The notes: generated from the letters alone by a model not told the origin. A DNA stretch of 64,000 nucleotides from Obelidium mucronatum (GCA_025765595.1 JAIVFH010000037.1:62001-126000), one strand, 5' to 3'. Positions 18,186-30,482 are shown, numbered from the stretch's first letter. Made by a program: numbers and translations.

Positions 18186-20501
18186 TCAATACTCTCCCGC
18201 AATAGCCCGATCCGCAATCTCATTCACACCCAACCCAGAAAGACAGATATCATAATACAGCTTCGCCAACTCCATAGAAACCTCAACCGACTCGTTTTCC
18301 ACTTCAATTCGCACACCTCTCGGTGGCCCTTTCTTGACAGGTTGCTGCTGCCTCTGCCTCGCTGCAGCAGCTGCAGCACGAGCCGCCGTCGTCATGTACA
18401 TCTCTTCTTCTTCCTCCTCCGGGATCGGTAGTACCGCGGCTGCATGCGACTTGACGTCACCGATGGGTTCCTCCGCATATGTGTTGACACGGCGCAAGTC
18501 TGCAGCACTCCCGATTCCATCCAAAACATCTTCTTGACTGCATTCTGAAAATGCAGGGAGCTCGATATTGATACCGCTCGTGTCGCCGTTGTTTTGATTG
18601 TTGTGTGATGATGCCAAAACGGTAAGCGCGGTGGTGGTGGTCCTGTTTGTGGTGACGGCGGCGGCGTGGGCGGCGGAGGGAGTGGAGGTGGTGGGTGGTA
18701 GGTCTTTGGCTTTCGCCAGCAAATCAATGGTGTTTTCGTGGTTGTTGATTTTGTTTGCGGCGGGTCGATTTGTTGTACTGTTCGTGCGCGTGCCGACTCT
18801 GTGTGTTATGTTTGATAGAAGGCTGCTCCGTCGAACGTTTATACTGTAAGTACTTGTCATTTCTTGAGATTTCAAGTGTTCAGTTGTGAGGACGGGTGGT
18901 GGTAGAACCAATTCATTTGAAGGAACTGGTGCAGCCGCTGCCGCAGCAGCAGCCGCAGTATCAGCACGAGGTTGAGAGGACGAGAGAGTCGACGATTTGG
19001 TGAGCAAAGATCCAAATTTAGTTAAAGGGTTTGGATCAAGTGGTGTCGTTGGTTTTGACCTCTTGGGGAATCGAGGGTGGGCTTTTGAAGGGGTTCCATT
19101 GGTGGGTAACGAGCCCACAGGCGCTGCTGTTGATGATGATGATGATGATACGCTCAGCTTGAAAAAAGCGGATGTTTTTTGTAGAAGCTTTTTGATTCCC
19201 TTGGTTGGTTCTTGTTGTTGTTTGGCGTTTGAAGGGCTTGTAGCAGCAGTCTCCATTGCATCTTCTGAATCTGTTATTGTCAGGGATGATCCAATGGTAT
19301 CCGCGCTTGCTCTGTGGATGATAACAGGTTGTCTGGTGGTGGTGGCGGCGGCGGTGGTGGTATCGTAACTTTGAGATCGTAGTTCAAGATCGGGCTTCAC
19401 CCCCGTTTCATCAATGTCCAAAGAAAACCGAGAGTCTGGTTTCCTTAAATACGTTGTTTGACTACGCTTATGAAGGCTGATGCGTCGGAATGGATTTGAA
19501 AAGACTGATGGTTTACTACCAGTCCTTGTTTTCGACGACAACAACAAGGATTCTTCAAAGTGTGGGGGTAAATGAGGGGAAGGCGCTCGATTCGAAGAAG
19601 ACAAAGATGGCGATAAGTTGGATGTTCCTGAAAGCTGAAATGCGGGTGGGGAAGAGAATGGTCGAAATCGCGTTCGAGTTGAATGTGATGGTATTTGAAT
19701 CGATTGGGTCACTGAGTCGTGTGTAACTGAAGGAGTATGTTGGAAGTGGGGGATTTCCGAGGCGTTTTCCTCATTTCTGAGTGTTTCAGTCGATGAAGAT
19801 GATCGCAACCTCGGCGCTATTGCAGTAAAAAGCTTTTGTGAGATGAAGTTGGAAACAAGAGTGCGAGATTTAGCCCAACCTGAATTATTGAGTGAGCTGC
19901 TTCTCACGGCAAACTGGTGTGTCTTATCATTTGCAGTGCTTTGGCTGTGCTTGGTTGTGTGCGACCGCCCCAACTCCAATATTGCCGTCCACAGCCTGCC
20001 GCCAGTCTGACTTTGTTCTTCCGTTTCTTGCTCGATCGGTGTCTGTGTCAAATGCGCATCCACTTCTTGTTCTTGATGCAGTTGAGGCGTTCCCTCAATT
20101 TGCTGCCCCGCCTCTCTCTCCGCCTCTCTCTCCTCGTCTGGCCCTTCTTCGCCGCCGCCGCCGCCGTCACTCTCGCTCTCGTCCTCGCCGTCGCTGTTCC
20201 AGCGCGTCTCGCCGCCGTACGCCGCCGGCGCGCCGCCGCCCTCGAACGCCGACTCGAACGCCGACTCAAACTCCGCAGCGTCTTCCGCCAGCGTCGCCAG
20301 CGGCACAACGCCGCCAATCATCGACGGAAACGGCCGCCGGTCGACGCGCAGCTTCCCCGCCGCGTGCGCGTTCGCCAGGAAACTCAGACTCGCCTCGGAC
20401 GACGCCTCAGACAGAAGCTCCGACTCGGACTGCACAGACCACAGCTGCTCTTCGTCGGCGTCGGCCGGCGGCGGCGGCGGCGAGTCGGTGCGGGTGGTCA
20501 T
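18186..20501 (-). CDS. Hypothetical 771-residue Ser/Thr/Ala-rich protein
   Basis: One uninterrupted exon, ATG at 20499-20501 (MTTRTDSPPPPPADADEEQL). No known domain recognised. The protein is mostly disordered: Pro run, Glu/Gly-rich block, long Ser/Thr regions, Ala runs (one of nine Ala), an acidic EEEEEEM block. A short conserved-looking C-terminus reads ELAKLYYDICLSGLGVNEIA. The basic IKKLLQKTSAFFKL segment and VDRRPFPSM near the N-terminus resemble parts of the unknown genes downstream (14162-17146). Codon phase and GC are consistent with coding; GC peaks sharply over 20090-20500 (46 of 60 bases at 20221-20280). The upstream F-box/LRR gene stops 42 bases before this start, on the same strand. 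Possibly a regulatory scaffold; function unknown. Confidence 0.6.
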   Translation of the reverse strand: MTTRTDSPPPPPADADEEQLWSVQSESELLSEASSEASLSFLANAHAAGKLRVDRRPFPSMIGGVVPLATLAEDAAEFESAFESAFEGGGAPAAYGGETRWNSDGEDESESDGGGGGEEGPDEEREAEREAGQQIEGTPQLHQEQEVDAHLTQTPIEQETEEQSQTGGRLWTAILELGRSHTTKHSQSTANDKTHQFAVRSSSLNNSGWAKSRTLVSNFISQKLFTAIAPRLRSSSSTETLRNEENASEIPHFQHTPSVTHDSVTQSIQIPSHSTRTRFRPFSSPPAFQLSGTSNLSPSLSSSNRAPSPHLPPHFEESLLLSSKTRTGSKPSVFSNPFRRISLHKRSQTTYLRKPDSRFSLDIDETGVKPDLELRSQSYDTTTAAATTTRQPVIIHRASADTIGSSLTITDSEDAMETAATSPSNAKQQQEPTKGIKKLLQKTSAFFKLSVSSSSSSTAAPVGSLPTNGTPSKAHPRFPKRSKPTTPLDPNPLTKFGSLLTKSSTLSSSQPRADTAAAAAAAAAPVPSNELVLPPPVLTTEHLKSQEMTSTYSINVRRSSLLSNITHRVGTRTNSTTNRPAANKINNHENTIDLLAKAKDLPPTTSTPSAAHAAAVTTNRTTTTALTVLASSHNNQNNGDTSGINIELPAFSECSQEDVLDGIGSAADLRRVNTYAEEPIGDVKSHAAAVLPIPEEEEEEMYMTTAARAAAAAARQRQQQPVKKGPPRGVRIEVENESVEVSMELAKLYYDICLSGLGVNEIADRAIAGEY

Positions 20502-20543
20502 GATTAAAACAATTTTAAATAGACTTCAAAACACAAAAACGTT

Positions 20544-22414
20544 TCATTGGAGATCACGTTCGAATTCATCGGACTCTTCCCAGTACAGCACCCCGTTTTC
20601 ACTGCGTCGTGTCACCCGCTGGCAGCTCGTCACATCCACCCTCGACAACTGCGAGAGAACAAGCCCGCCAGTCTCCAAATCTTCCCTGAAAAGCCGAGAC
20701 ACGCCAGCATCCGTCACCAAATAGCAAAACCTCAACGAAAGGACCTTCAATCCCACGCACTGGATCTTGTTGGCTTGATAGTCTTTCCAAAACATGAGCC
20801 TCTGGTCCAACAAGAAACTATCCTCAGACAATACAAAGGACGCATCTGTAACCCTCCAACAATATCCCAAATCCAAGATCTCTAAATCAGCACATCCAAT
20901 GAATATTGCAGAAACGCCGAAATCTGTAACTTGGAAACATCCAGACATTTCGAGTCTCTTTAACCTGGATTTCCAACCCGTCTTCTCAGCTCTCGGCTTC
21001 CATACATCTCGAATATTGCTTCTCCGTCCTGGCTTTTCATCCATCGTCTTTTCCCAGCCACCGAGATACATGAGACTGTCATCTGTTATTTGACTACATC
21101 CACTCATCATCAATGTCTCCAAGCCCAAACAATGCTTTGATACAAGTACAATTCCTGCATCGCTCACGCGACTCGACGATGTAAAACTCGTGAGATCCAA
21201 AGTTTTCAAAAAGATTGCGTTCTGTGCTATTTTCGCGACTGTCGTGTCTGTGATTGGTTTCGATCCACTGAGATACAAGTGTTGAATGTTTGGGCATCTT
21301 GGGGATACAGACTCTGTTGTTGTTGATGTTGCTGTTGTTGTTGTTGAGGTTGGTGATGGGGTATCATGTTGGATAATCCCGTAGGCAGATGGCAATAGGA
21401 GTGCAAGCCGGTTTGTGATTGTATCCACAATTTGCCTCTCACGCAGTTCCATTTCATTTGCATTACTGCCACGGTACAATGTATGTTTCTCATCTCCACC
21501 AGACGAATAATACTCTCGGATTGTAAAATCATTCTCATCAGGATGCATCAGAGGTGGTGGAGGAGGTGGCGGAATCGATCCAACACTGCTTATTCCATCA
21601 ATTCCTTTGATTGGAGCTGTAGATGTATGCCTGGAGCGAGAAACGCCATCCCGAAGCGCTTCCATTGATTTCTGGTAGGTTGTCACGGATCCAAACAAAT
21701 ACTGCACTCCTTTATCAGTAACTGAAGTACCTGAAACTGGTTATTTTTTTTTTTTTAAACCAAGACATTTTAGTTGGTTTTTTTTTTTGGTTTTCAACGA
21801 CTTCATTTTACCATTACAAGAAACCAAATGCGGACACCATCGAGCAATTTGCATCAAATGAGAATCCGTAAACTTATCAGCCAGTCCTGTCGTTGAAATA
21901 AAAAAAAAAGCCAAAATCAATTGTTTACTCCCACAAACCCACATTCCCCTACCTCGCACATTCAACTCCTTCACACCAACTGGTCCTACAGCAGGTACAA
22001 CCGTACCCAATAAGCACCCAACAACGTGATTCAAACTATTGATTTGTTTCCTCCCGATTTCATCATTATTCCTTGACTCGTCAAAGGGACACGACGACAC
22101 AAAACGTGATTCAACAACCAATCGATCACGTTGGTACAATTGCGATATGTAAGCATTGGAATGACTGAAATCTCGAGTGATTGATATGATGGACCATAAA
22201 GAAGGATCAGATGTGATTTGTTTGAAGCGGTGGGAGACGTGGAGGAGGGTGATGCGGGAGTCTAGTGGGAGGAGTGTTGCGACTTGAAGGAGAATCTAGC
22301 AAAATAGAAAGAGATGATGTGATGTGACGCGAAATCGCGTTGGTGAGTGGGAGTGTTCGTTTTTTTTTTTTGAATGGTTTACTTTACTTCAGTTGGTAGA
22401 GTTGCAAGGTTCAT
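20544..22414 (-). CDS. F-box / leucine-rich repeat protein (FBXL/AMN1-like)
   Basis: SCF-type ubiquitin-ligase adaptor. A tiny first exon (ATG at 22412-22414) codes MNLATLPTE, and an intron ending in TTGCTAG near 22296 joins it to ILLQVATLLPLDSRITLLHV, a clear F-box. Further introns (about 21883-21952, and one ending just before GTSVTDKG near 21728) lead to cysteine-type LRRs: CPNIQHLYLSGSKPITDTT, LETLMMSGCSQITDDSLMYL, LKRLEMSGCFQVTDFGVSA, LEILDLGYCWRVTDAS and LKVLSLRFCYLVTDAGVSRL. The L-x-x-L-x-L-x-x-C-x-x-I/V-T-D signature is the Fbxl/AMN1 class. A 200-residue low-complexity insertion (Pro run, Thr-rich) separates LRRs 2 and 3. Start lies 169 bases from the divergent HMG-box gene. Confidence 0.82.
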
Positions 22415-22583
22415 ATTTCTAGAACTTTGGGACCTTTTTTTTTGTGAAAACAAGGAGAATTAGAGATGCTTTACCAAACAAATAATAAATAAATGGGTTT
22501 TATTTATCAAGAAACTAATTGTAACTTTTTATATCCGTACCTTGAGCTTGTTTGAGAAACATCAATCCAAAAAAAAAAAAAAA

Positions 22584-23309
22584 ATGTCTCGCGATCCTTT
22601 GAATACAGCAAACGTGAAAGCAAGCAACTATTCAGATGATAGCGACGACGACGACGACTTTGCATTCAACGTACCCGCAGTGCCGATCGATATCTGGAAC
22701 CCAGAGTCAGTCACTCCAATAAATCCATCTCAAAGTCGTCGTGGACAAGCTATATTGACGCCGATTGCCTCTAATCAAGCCAGTCCCATTGCTGATGCTG
22801 ATCATGGTGAAAACGAGAATGGTTCAAGTTCTGACATTGATGATGTGGAAAAGCCTTTGGACGTTCAACAAACAACAAACAAGAGAAGAATCAGGATTAT
22901 TCCACTCACAAACAAGGCAGTTGATGCGAAACTTGAATTCAAGTCGAATACCTTTTCTTCTGAACATGTTAAAGTGGTGGGCAGCCCCCAGATAATCTTA
23001 TGAGCTGGCATTCACATTTAACTAAACGATTCCTCTTTTCGAAAGTTACGAGATGCGTTTGCTGCAATATCAAATACATTCAAATCAATTGCGGAGAACG
23101 ATTCCACGTTGCCTTCAGAAATATCTTCCAAGAAACCCTTCAAAAAGACTGGATATTTACTCTTTCGCGTCCAAAAAGCCAAAGAATTGAAAGCCAATGG
23201 AACAAAAACGAGTGTCAAAGAGTTGGGTGAAATGTGGTCCAATCTCACACGAAAGGAGAAGCTCGAATACATTGAAATTGCTCAAAACCTTGCGTCATCA
23301 AATAGTTGA
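22584..23309 (+). CDS. Small HMG-box protein
   Basis: Two-exon chromatin-associated protein of about 215 residues. The ATG directly follows a 16-base A tract (MSRDPLNTANVKASNYSDDS). The N-terminal half is acidic and Ser-rich. An intron starting GTGGTGGG (about 22974-23042) joins to LRDAFAAISNTFKS and a C-terminal HMG box. The box holds KKTGYLLFRVQKAKELK, SVKELGEMWSNLTRKEKLEY and IEIAQNLAS, which give the expected G-Y-x-x-F, L-G-x-x-W and K-x-x-Y positions. Likely non-sequence-specific DNA bending; target unknown. Convergent with the GPCR gene, whose stop is 104 bases away. Confidence 0.78.
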
Positions 23310-23413
23310 TTTTTTCAAGAATTTAATGCTGCAGCAATATAGTTGATAATAATAATAAAAATAAGGGGGGGTCCTACAAAGAATCTTTTTTTTTTCGTCT
23401 TCTTGAACTGTCA

Positions 23414-26400
23414 TCAAAAGCCATCTCTTACACTTTCAACATTGCTGTCCCTCACTGGAACCGGCTCCAGTTTAGACACCAACGCCCCCTTTTCTTCAGA
23501 CTCCAGCTTTGTCAACTCGGCTCGAATGTTGACAATAAACTGTTTGGCTTCCTCCTCATTCTTGAACTCGGCTTCGAAAAAGAATCCATCGTAATGAACT
23601 TTTTCGTCCTTGGACGTGACTGGGATAGTATGTATCACAACAATGGATCCGGTTGACTCGAAAGTTGTAGCTTTTAAAAGTGGGAAGCATTGAATCTCGT
23701 TTATGGATGTGCACATGAGCCAGACTTTTTGTTGGAACGTGCAGACTGTGATTCCTTTCAATTTTTTCCAGCGAGGTAGAAGAAGTACTTTTGATTTTTG
23801 GGTGAAGACGGCTCTGAAAACAAAGTCGATGCTCTGATGAGGTAAACACGTTAACAAAAAAAATAAAATTAAAGAAAAAAAAAAAATAAAACTTACGATC
23901 CACGATTTACGGAATCCCATGCCCGAATTCTTTCCAGGGGTATGCCCAGTATTCACAGTGGCGGATTGAGTTTGACTTTGTTCATTGATTCTCGACGGTC
24001 TTTGCTTTTTGGGTTTTGAGCTCTTCCCAATAAACGACAAGGACACACGACTTGTGGTAACTTTCAACTTTGATAAATCACTTTCTTGCATAATTTCCAG
24101 GTATTTAGGTCCCAGGAGAAACAAGGGTACCGCAGTACCAAGAATAAACAAGCAGACACATTGCTTGAGAACAAGAGTTTCATCCATTTCCAAGCCCAGA
24201 ATCAAGAACGCCAACAAAACAATCAAAATAAACAAAAATAGTAGGAAAGAACACTCATTATAGATTGGATTCACGTTCCGATTCAAGTACGCCATAATCG
24301 CCATCACAGCAACCATACCAGCATTCAAGACATACAACCCAGCCGCAGGATTCTGCGTCGAATGTCTCTGATTAATCGTGCATACTTGCAAAATGTACTC
24401 ATGAACAAGAATCTCCTTGGGCACAAACGACTTGTTTGTATTTGTCCAAACCCCAAGCAACACCAACTGAATCGCGAGGACTGCCAAATTCACACCATGA
24501 GAGATGATTTTGTTTGCAGTGACCTGTTGTTTTGTCATGCTCACTTTGGCGGAACAGATTCTGTAAATGTAGTAGTTCTTCATGATCAGAGGCATGATTA
24601 TGAGGCAGAGGCCGCTGAGCGCAAGCCATACTCGTGCGTGGCATTTTAATGCAGTTGGGTCATTCAAGTAAAAAAGTATAGATGTGATGCAAAGCAGGCT
24701 TCCGGTGAGACTGATTGCGAGTTGAGGCGGATTGTTGGCTTTGATGGATTTTGCGTTCATATTCCGAAGGAGGAGTACACCGGAAAAGAAAATGACAATG
24801 TATCCAATAACCAGCAATGCTAGGATTCCTTTCCCTTCGCTTTCGGATAATGAGTTGTGGACTTCAATGTAGTGGTTTGGTGGGCCATCAGGTGGTGGTA
24901 CGGAACTACCGCCATAAAAGGTCTGTTCAAAGTGGGATATGTAGACTCCAGTGGATTTGTCGATTTCTCCAAATCCTGGTTGGCTTCCTCCGGTTATCCA
25001 AAATGTGGCATTCAAAGATGTGAAAATTGTATTTCTGAAAAAAAAAGTGATTGGTTAGATTTGAGTGGAATTCCACTGCTAAAAGGGGCGCTTAAGTTGG
25101 AAAACTCACGCTCCAACATCTCCAAAGGTATCCAGTCTCATTGGGTTCAAAAGAGTTCCGTTGAATCCTAGATTAAAACGGACGGTTAGAAAGTGCCATC
25201 CACGAAAAGCCTTTCCTAATTTTTCAACTAACCCGTGCTTCGGAATGCTCTATAGGACAACTGATCTTGTAACTGCCTACTCGCAAGCATTTTCGGTGTA
25301 TATTGCGGATTCGCTTTCAGAAGTTTATCAATTCCATACAACAAAGTTCCTGCGCAATCATAGTTTCCTTTGTTTGTCCATGTGAGATGTTTAATTTGAT
25401 ACCTATTTTTTTTTGTAAAGAATTAGCTTGTAAATATCAGAAAACCCCTATTTTACTTCACAGGATCGGTAGGATAGAGCGATGCCCATTTGTTTGTGAT
25501 TGCAATGAAGTTGGGATCCGTGGGCAACACTTGATCTGGCGCGGGATAAATCATTCCTACAATCTTATCTAGCCGAGAATCGTCGCCTATTCCGCTGTAA
25601 TCTGGTGGATAAGGCGGTTGTGTTGCAAACCAAGCGTATTTTTTGGATATCATTCCAGTAGAACTGTTAACGGGTTTTTAACATACAAAAAAAAAGAGGC
25701 AGGATTCAAATAGTTCGTTACTTTGCACGGTCTACAAGGTAGTATGAGTTCGACCATGCTTGTGCACAGAGAATAATGTATCTACAGAAAGAGGGGTGGC
25801 GTGTTTGCAATTTTGAAATAATCAATGAAAAGCAACAAATAAGGAATAAAACCTTGCGTCCACACGTTTGAATTCGCCCAAAATACTATCATAGTCTTCA
25901 TCGTTCTTTAAACCGTGATAGTATCGATTCGCCAGTATAATGATCCCGCTTGAAAATAAAGCATTTTTGATATCCAAACAAGCTGACAATATACAAAGGA
26001 TTTCAGAGAATTGAAAAAGAAAGCGTATCTCTTGTCGGCTTACCTCCTTTGCTTTCGATATCATCAGTGTCGAATACCATGGCAACCCGCCCCACATTCC
26101 ACCGCTTGAGCAAAGTAACAATGTCGGTTCCATAACGGTTGGAGAAAGTTGTCCGCCAGAAGTACGGGTAGTTATTTCTGTCACTGAGTGCTGGCAGGTT
26201 TTGGACTCCCCCGCAAATCGGAATCTGGGCAGTTGGTTCAAGTGGTTTAGTTGAGGGGTTTAACCGAACTTAAAAAAATTAGCTTACTTTGAACTGAGAA
26301 AGAACTCCTGCAGTCACTCTGTGAAGTTTAAGTGTTGAGAGATTTAAGATTTCAACCAAGTGATTTTCTTACAATGTACTAAGTCCGGCAGTATCGCCGA

Positions 26401-26882
26401 CGGCTCCAACGACATCTAATGTTAAGTTTAATGGGGAGTTTTTTCACATGATTACAAAGAGAATGCTAACCAAGACGATTCGTTCCCACCTCCAAAGCGG
26501 GAACAGCGGCACCACCGATCCCATTTCCAGGATTTACTTTCCAATCCCAACTCTGAACGCGTAGAATATTAACCATAGTATCCGGTAGAATATCACTTCG
26601 ATTGTTCACTTCAAGAACTGCCAGCTCAGCACCTGCGTCCATCTGCCTCATCCAGCTGCAGAAATTGCAGTTTTCAAAAACAGCCATGTCAGTTATGTTC
26701 CAGAATGCTTTGTACGGAAAAAAGAAAGCGATCGTGATGTTGTTTTTAGATTTTGCTTGAATGGGCGAAGTTCCGGGATAATAGCCGATGATCGGATTAT
26801 CATAGCTTTGCGCATTTATGAGAAGAATCCAAGCTATGAAGAGCAGCAGACGCGCATGTCGCCGAACGTTGCCGACCTCCAT
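23414..26882 (-). CDS. Class C GPCR (GABA-B/glutamate-receptor-like) with Venus-flytrap ectodomain
   Basis: Cell-surface receptor. The N-terminus (ATG at 26880-26882) has a signal peptide ending LLLFIAWILLINAQS. The ectodomain follows (NITIAFFFPYKAFWN, QMDAGAELAVLEVNNRSDIL), typical of the periplasmic-binding-protein-like fold, split over many short exons down to about 25030. Seven hydrophobic helices lie at about 23990-24850, from GILALLVIGYIVIFFSGVLL (TM1) to CLFILGTAVPLFLLGPKYL (TM7), in the 7tm_3 class. The cytosolic tail is about 220 residues with a basic Ser-rich stretch. After an intron (about 23835-23898), a C-terminal domain follows with SIDFVFRAVFTQKSKVLLL. Likely senses amino acids or a related small molecule. 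Ectodomain exon edges were not all resolved. Divergent from the lipase gene with 174 bases between starts. Confidence 0.8.
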
Positions 26883-27056
26883 GTTAGATCAAGATTCGGG
26901 CAAAGTGAGGCAACGCGCAGGAAGAAAAACTGACAATTCCTCAAGTTTTTTATTGTTCCAAATACGAACAAAGAAAAAGAGACAAACATAAAGATTTGCT
27001 GACTGATTAAAATGAATGCTTGGATATTCCCATAAGTTTTGTTGAGAACTTATCAA

Positions 27057-30000
27057 ATGAGTGACAAAGAGCATCACTGGTCTCAGCCGGTCGAGGCGCC
27101 TCTTGCGAAACCGCTTAATCCACAGGAGTATTCAACACTGCTTCCAGAGCAATGGGCGAGGGTTCGTACTTTCTTCTGTCTTACTAATCAATACACTAAC
27201 TTTTCAAACGAACAGACAGTCAGCTCAGGGTCGTCAACGATCCGAGGTGGCCTTACTGGCGCTGCATTATTATCCGAAGGAATTCTTAATTCTGCTCAGA
27301 CGAGCGCAACTTCAGCTCTGGAAGGTGTTCGGTCTTCACTCGTTGGAACTCTGTCAAGCATCAAATCACAGCAAGAACAATCTGAATCAACAGCAGCAGC
27401 TTCAACCTCGGCACTTTCAAAAGTATCTTCAACTGTCTCGAAAGCCGTAGACTCGACGGCAGACACTGCAATCTCTTCCCTCAACTCTCTCTTCTCCTTT
27501 GCCAACCTTCTGACATTCGGAACATACCACGTCGCAAGCTCCACCATGAGATTCTCTTTTCAAGCCGCATCGGAAACAGTCAATATATTCAACACCCTTT
27601 TTGGGTCCACAGAGACTTCCCGGGCAGTGACACACCTGGTGTTTCTGGTTCAACAAGAGATTCTGCTTCATGATCCCGCATTTTCTACGAGAGGCTTTTT
27701 TGGAAATGCAGTTGGAGCTGCGGCTTTAACAGGTGGAATTACGAAAGCATTGACGGCATATGCTTGTCTTCAAGTTATGACAAAAGAACGAACTATGCAG
27801 GCGAGGAAAGTCGCGCGGTTGATTGAGGAATCGGTCCAGGATGGCGAAGATGAAAATGGAAAAATGCGGTCTCCGGGTGGGCTATTTGCTACTGCTACTG
27901 GCGCTATGGGCTGGATTGCAGGGGGCCTGGCTTCTGGTGTTGGTATTCGTGGGGATCCGTCACTGACACCACCGATTTCGTCTCCAAACCCGCCAACACT
28001 TCCTCGCGTAGACTTCGAGGCTCGACAGAAAAGATATCAGTGGCAGAGAGGGTTTAAGTCGGAGCAGGAGTTTCTCAAAGCTATGGAAACGGTTCATCGA
28101 TGGAATGAATCTTTTAATCCACCAGGGACTGATATAGACAGTCCCACTACTCGGGGATCAATGAAACAAACTCCAAATGCATTCAAGAGATTCTCTATGG
28201 GCGGGTATGTTGCCGCCACTCCTCTTACAGTGAGGAATACTAGCGCGGAACAGCATTCCTCTTGTTCGACCTCCATCGCTGCCGCCAATTCTATTTTAGA
28301 TGATGCCTCTTCTGTAACTGAATCTGATGTCTTTGAGGATGCCAAATCATTCATCTCAATGTCCGCTGAGGATACGTCTCCCAAGAGCTCAAGTCATTCA
28401 CACCACAGCCGATCTCTTCATAAAATCAGTATGCAAAGCTTGAGAAGCATCTTTGAAGATGAAGAAGAATCAGAAAGGAAGCAAAGTGGGAGACTCGGTG
28501 CCACAGAATCGATGCATGAGCAATATAATGCAAAGCCTACGATGACGGGGAGGCTTTTTGATTACGTGAAAAGTTGGATTCCGAGCGCCATCTCAGAACT
28601 GCAACCACTTTACAATAGCACAACTATGCCAGGCGGGTTTACAGCAGATGTATTTGAGGAAGCAAGCGATTTGAATATCGAAGAGTCTTTGTTGGAGTAT
28701 TCCATGGGTGTGAACACAGTCTTCGATCAGGTAACGGGAATATATCAAACATGCTGACAGTAGTTGTGCTAAGAAGGACAACAGATAACGATATCCAAAG
28801 TGGAGAAAAATGGTGTGATCCGCCGCGTCCACAGGGTCAATGTGAATGATATCGAAAGCGATCCAGCAGATGTCAACACGCCTACCTTGGACAGGAAGTC
28901 AAGTATTTCCTCATGCCATACAGCAGACAGTAAAAAGGGCACGAACGACAACAACAGCATACTATCTGCCTCCACATCTAGGCTTGCTTATGGGATGGGC
29001 CGTCACTTTCCCATGATAAATCTCGTTGATAATCTCGTTCGATATAGTAAATACGCAACTGCAAGCTATGGGTCGGAATTCATGACTGTTTTTGATGTGG
29101 GAAATATCCGGAGATTACAGCGTGTAAACGACCCGAATGTTCCCATGAATCATGTGTCATTTGCGACCCATGTAAATGTTCCTGTGTTGGATGTTCTTTA
29201 CTCGTCCAGTATCAGGATTCCCCGAACAGAAAGTGGAAGCTCAACATCAGCCCCTGAACCAACAACGCTACCACCCCCCGAAGAGAGTATTGAACCAGTA
29301 GCCCATTATATTTCTCTGGACAGAGAAGCTGGGGTAGTGGTTGTGACCCTCCGAGGAACTCTTTCGCTCAGCGACTTGGTCCTTGACTTGAAGTTTGATT
29401 ATGCCAAATACAAAGATCACTTGATACATGCCGGGATTCTGCACACTACGCAACTGTTGAACCAACCAGCGTCGCCATTTTTCTTGGCGGTTCAAAAAGC
29501 TTTGTTGGATAATCCATCTTTTGGACTTGTCTTGGTGGGGCATTCTCTGGGTGGTGGTGTGGCAACGTTATTGGCATATGAATGGAGCACGCCGAATCCC
29601 CTGTCGAATGCAAGTGCCATAACACCATTTGTTACTTCTCCGTCAAGTGGATTGCCTCCACAACGGCCAATTCATGTCTACTCTTTCGGAACGCCTTGCA
29701 TCGTCGACTACGCACTTTCTACGTCTTTGAAAGGGTTGGCCACAACCGTGATCAACGGGGATGATATGATTCCAACAATGTCAGTTGGTTTGATTCGGGA
29801 TTTGAAGACTGTCACATTCCATTTGTTGGATCCAGTGAATCAAGGATTAAGCGAAAAGATTATATCGAGAACTTTGGGTTTGCAAGTGGGTTCAGCCGCA
29901 GGAAAAAAACCCACAGAGGAGGAGGAGGACTTCTTTTTTGGTGTGATAAGTGGTATGGGTATTCTTCAACGCTTCTAGACCCGCAATAATAACATAAGAA

Positions 30001-30286
30001 TGATTTAGAGTTACGCAGCTCAATGAAGAACGATCGACTGTACCCAAGCGGTTCAGTATATTGGATGAATCACATTCGATCAACAACAAAAGATCCCACA
30101 GCGAAGGATGGATACACGTCATCATCTCATGTGGTTCTAAGAAGATGCGAAGATGTTAGGGAGATTTGTCATGAGCCCGTTTTCAGTTCAAAGATGATGA
30201 GTGACCATATTCCCAAGAGTTACGAAGAATGTGTGGAGGCGTTGCACAGAGCGATGACAGTAGCAAGGAAGAAAAGTTCCGTTTGA
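27057..30286 (+). CDS. Large class 3 lipase, sn1-specific diacylglycerol-lipase-like
   Basis: Predicted serine hydrolase acting on membrane glycerolipids. ATG at 27057-27059 gives MSDKEHHWSQPVEAP. An in-frame 54-base intron with a CACTAAC branch site follows at 27171-27224, a second removes 28731-28786, and a third runs from about 29941 to 30009 (joining EDFFFE to LRSSMKNDRL). The N-terminal half is Ser/Ala-rich, then FSFQAASETVNIFNTLFGS and a Gly-rich hydrophobic segment (GAMGWIAGGLASGVGIRG). The hydrolase core shows GVVVVTLRGTLSLSDLVLDL, the nucleophile elbow LVLVGHSLGGGVATLLAYEW (GHSLG), FGTPCIVDY, and VINGDDMIPTMSVG (acid Asp). A C-terminal segment includes RLYPSGSVYWMN and the family-like FSSKMMSDHIPKSYEECVEA. 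Family call firm, substrate inferred. Confidence 0.88.
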
Positions 30287-30482
30287 TTGCGCACATTAAT
30301 TTAATGCCCATATGAATGATTGTGATTTCGGCCAAAGAGAGTTGGTATTTGTTTGTATTGCGTTTATTTGAAGCGGTACAACTGCAGAGCTCATCTCTTC
30401 CCATTCGAGACACGAAATAACAACTGGGCAGCGATTGATGTATTGGTGATGGTGATGAGTATTTTTTTCAGGTTGAGAGTCC

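Noticed and set aside
27039..27056. Lipase start upstream of 27057
   Set aside because: Only TTG codons upstream in frame; the ATG at 27057 is the first proper start.
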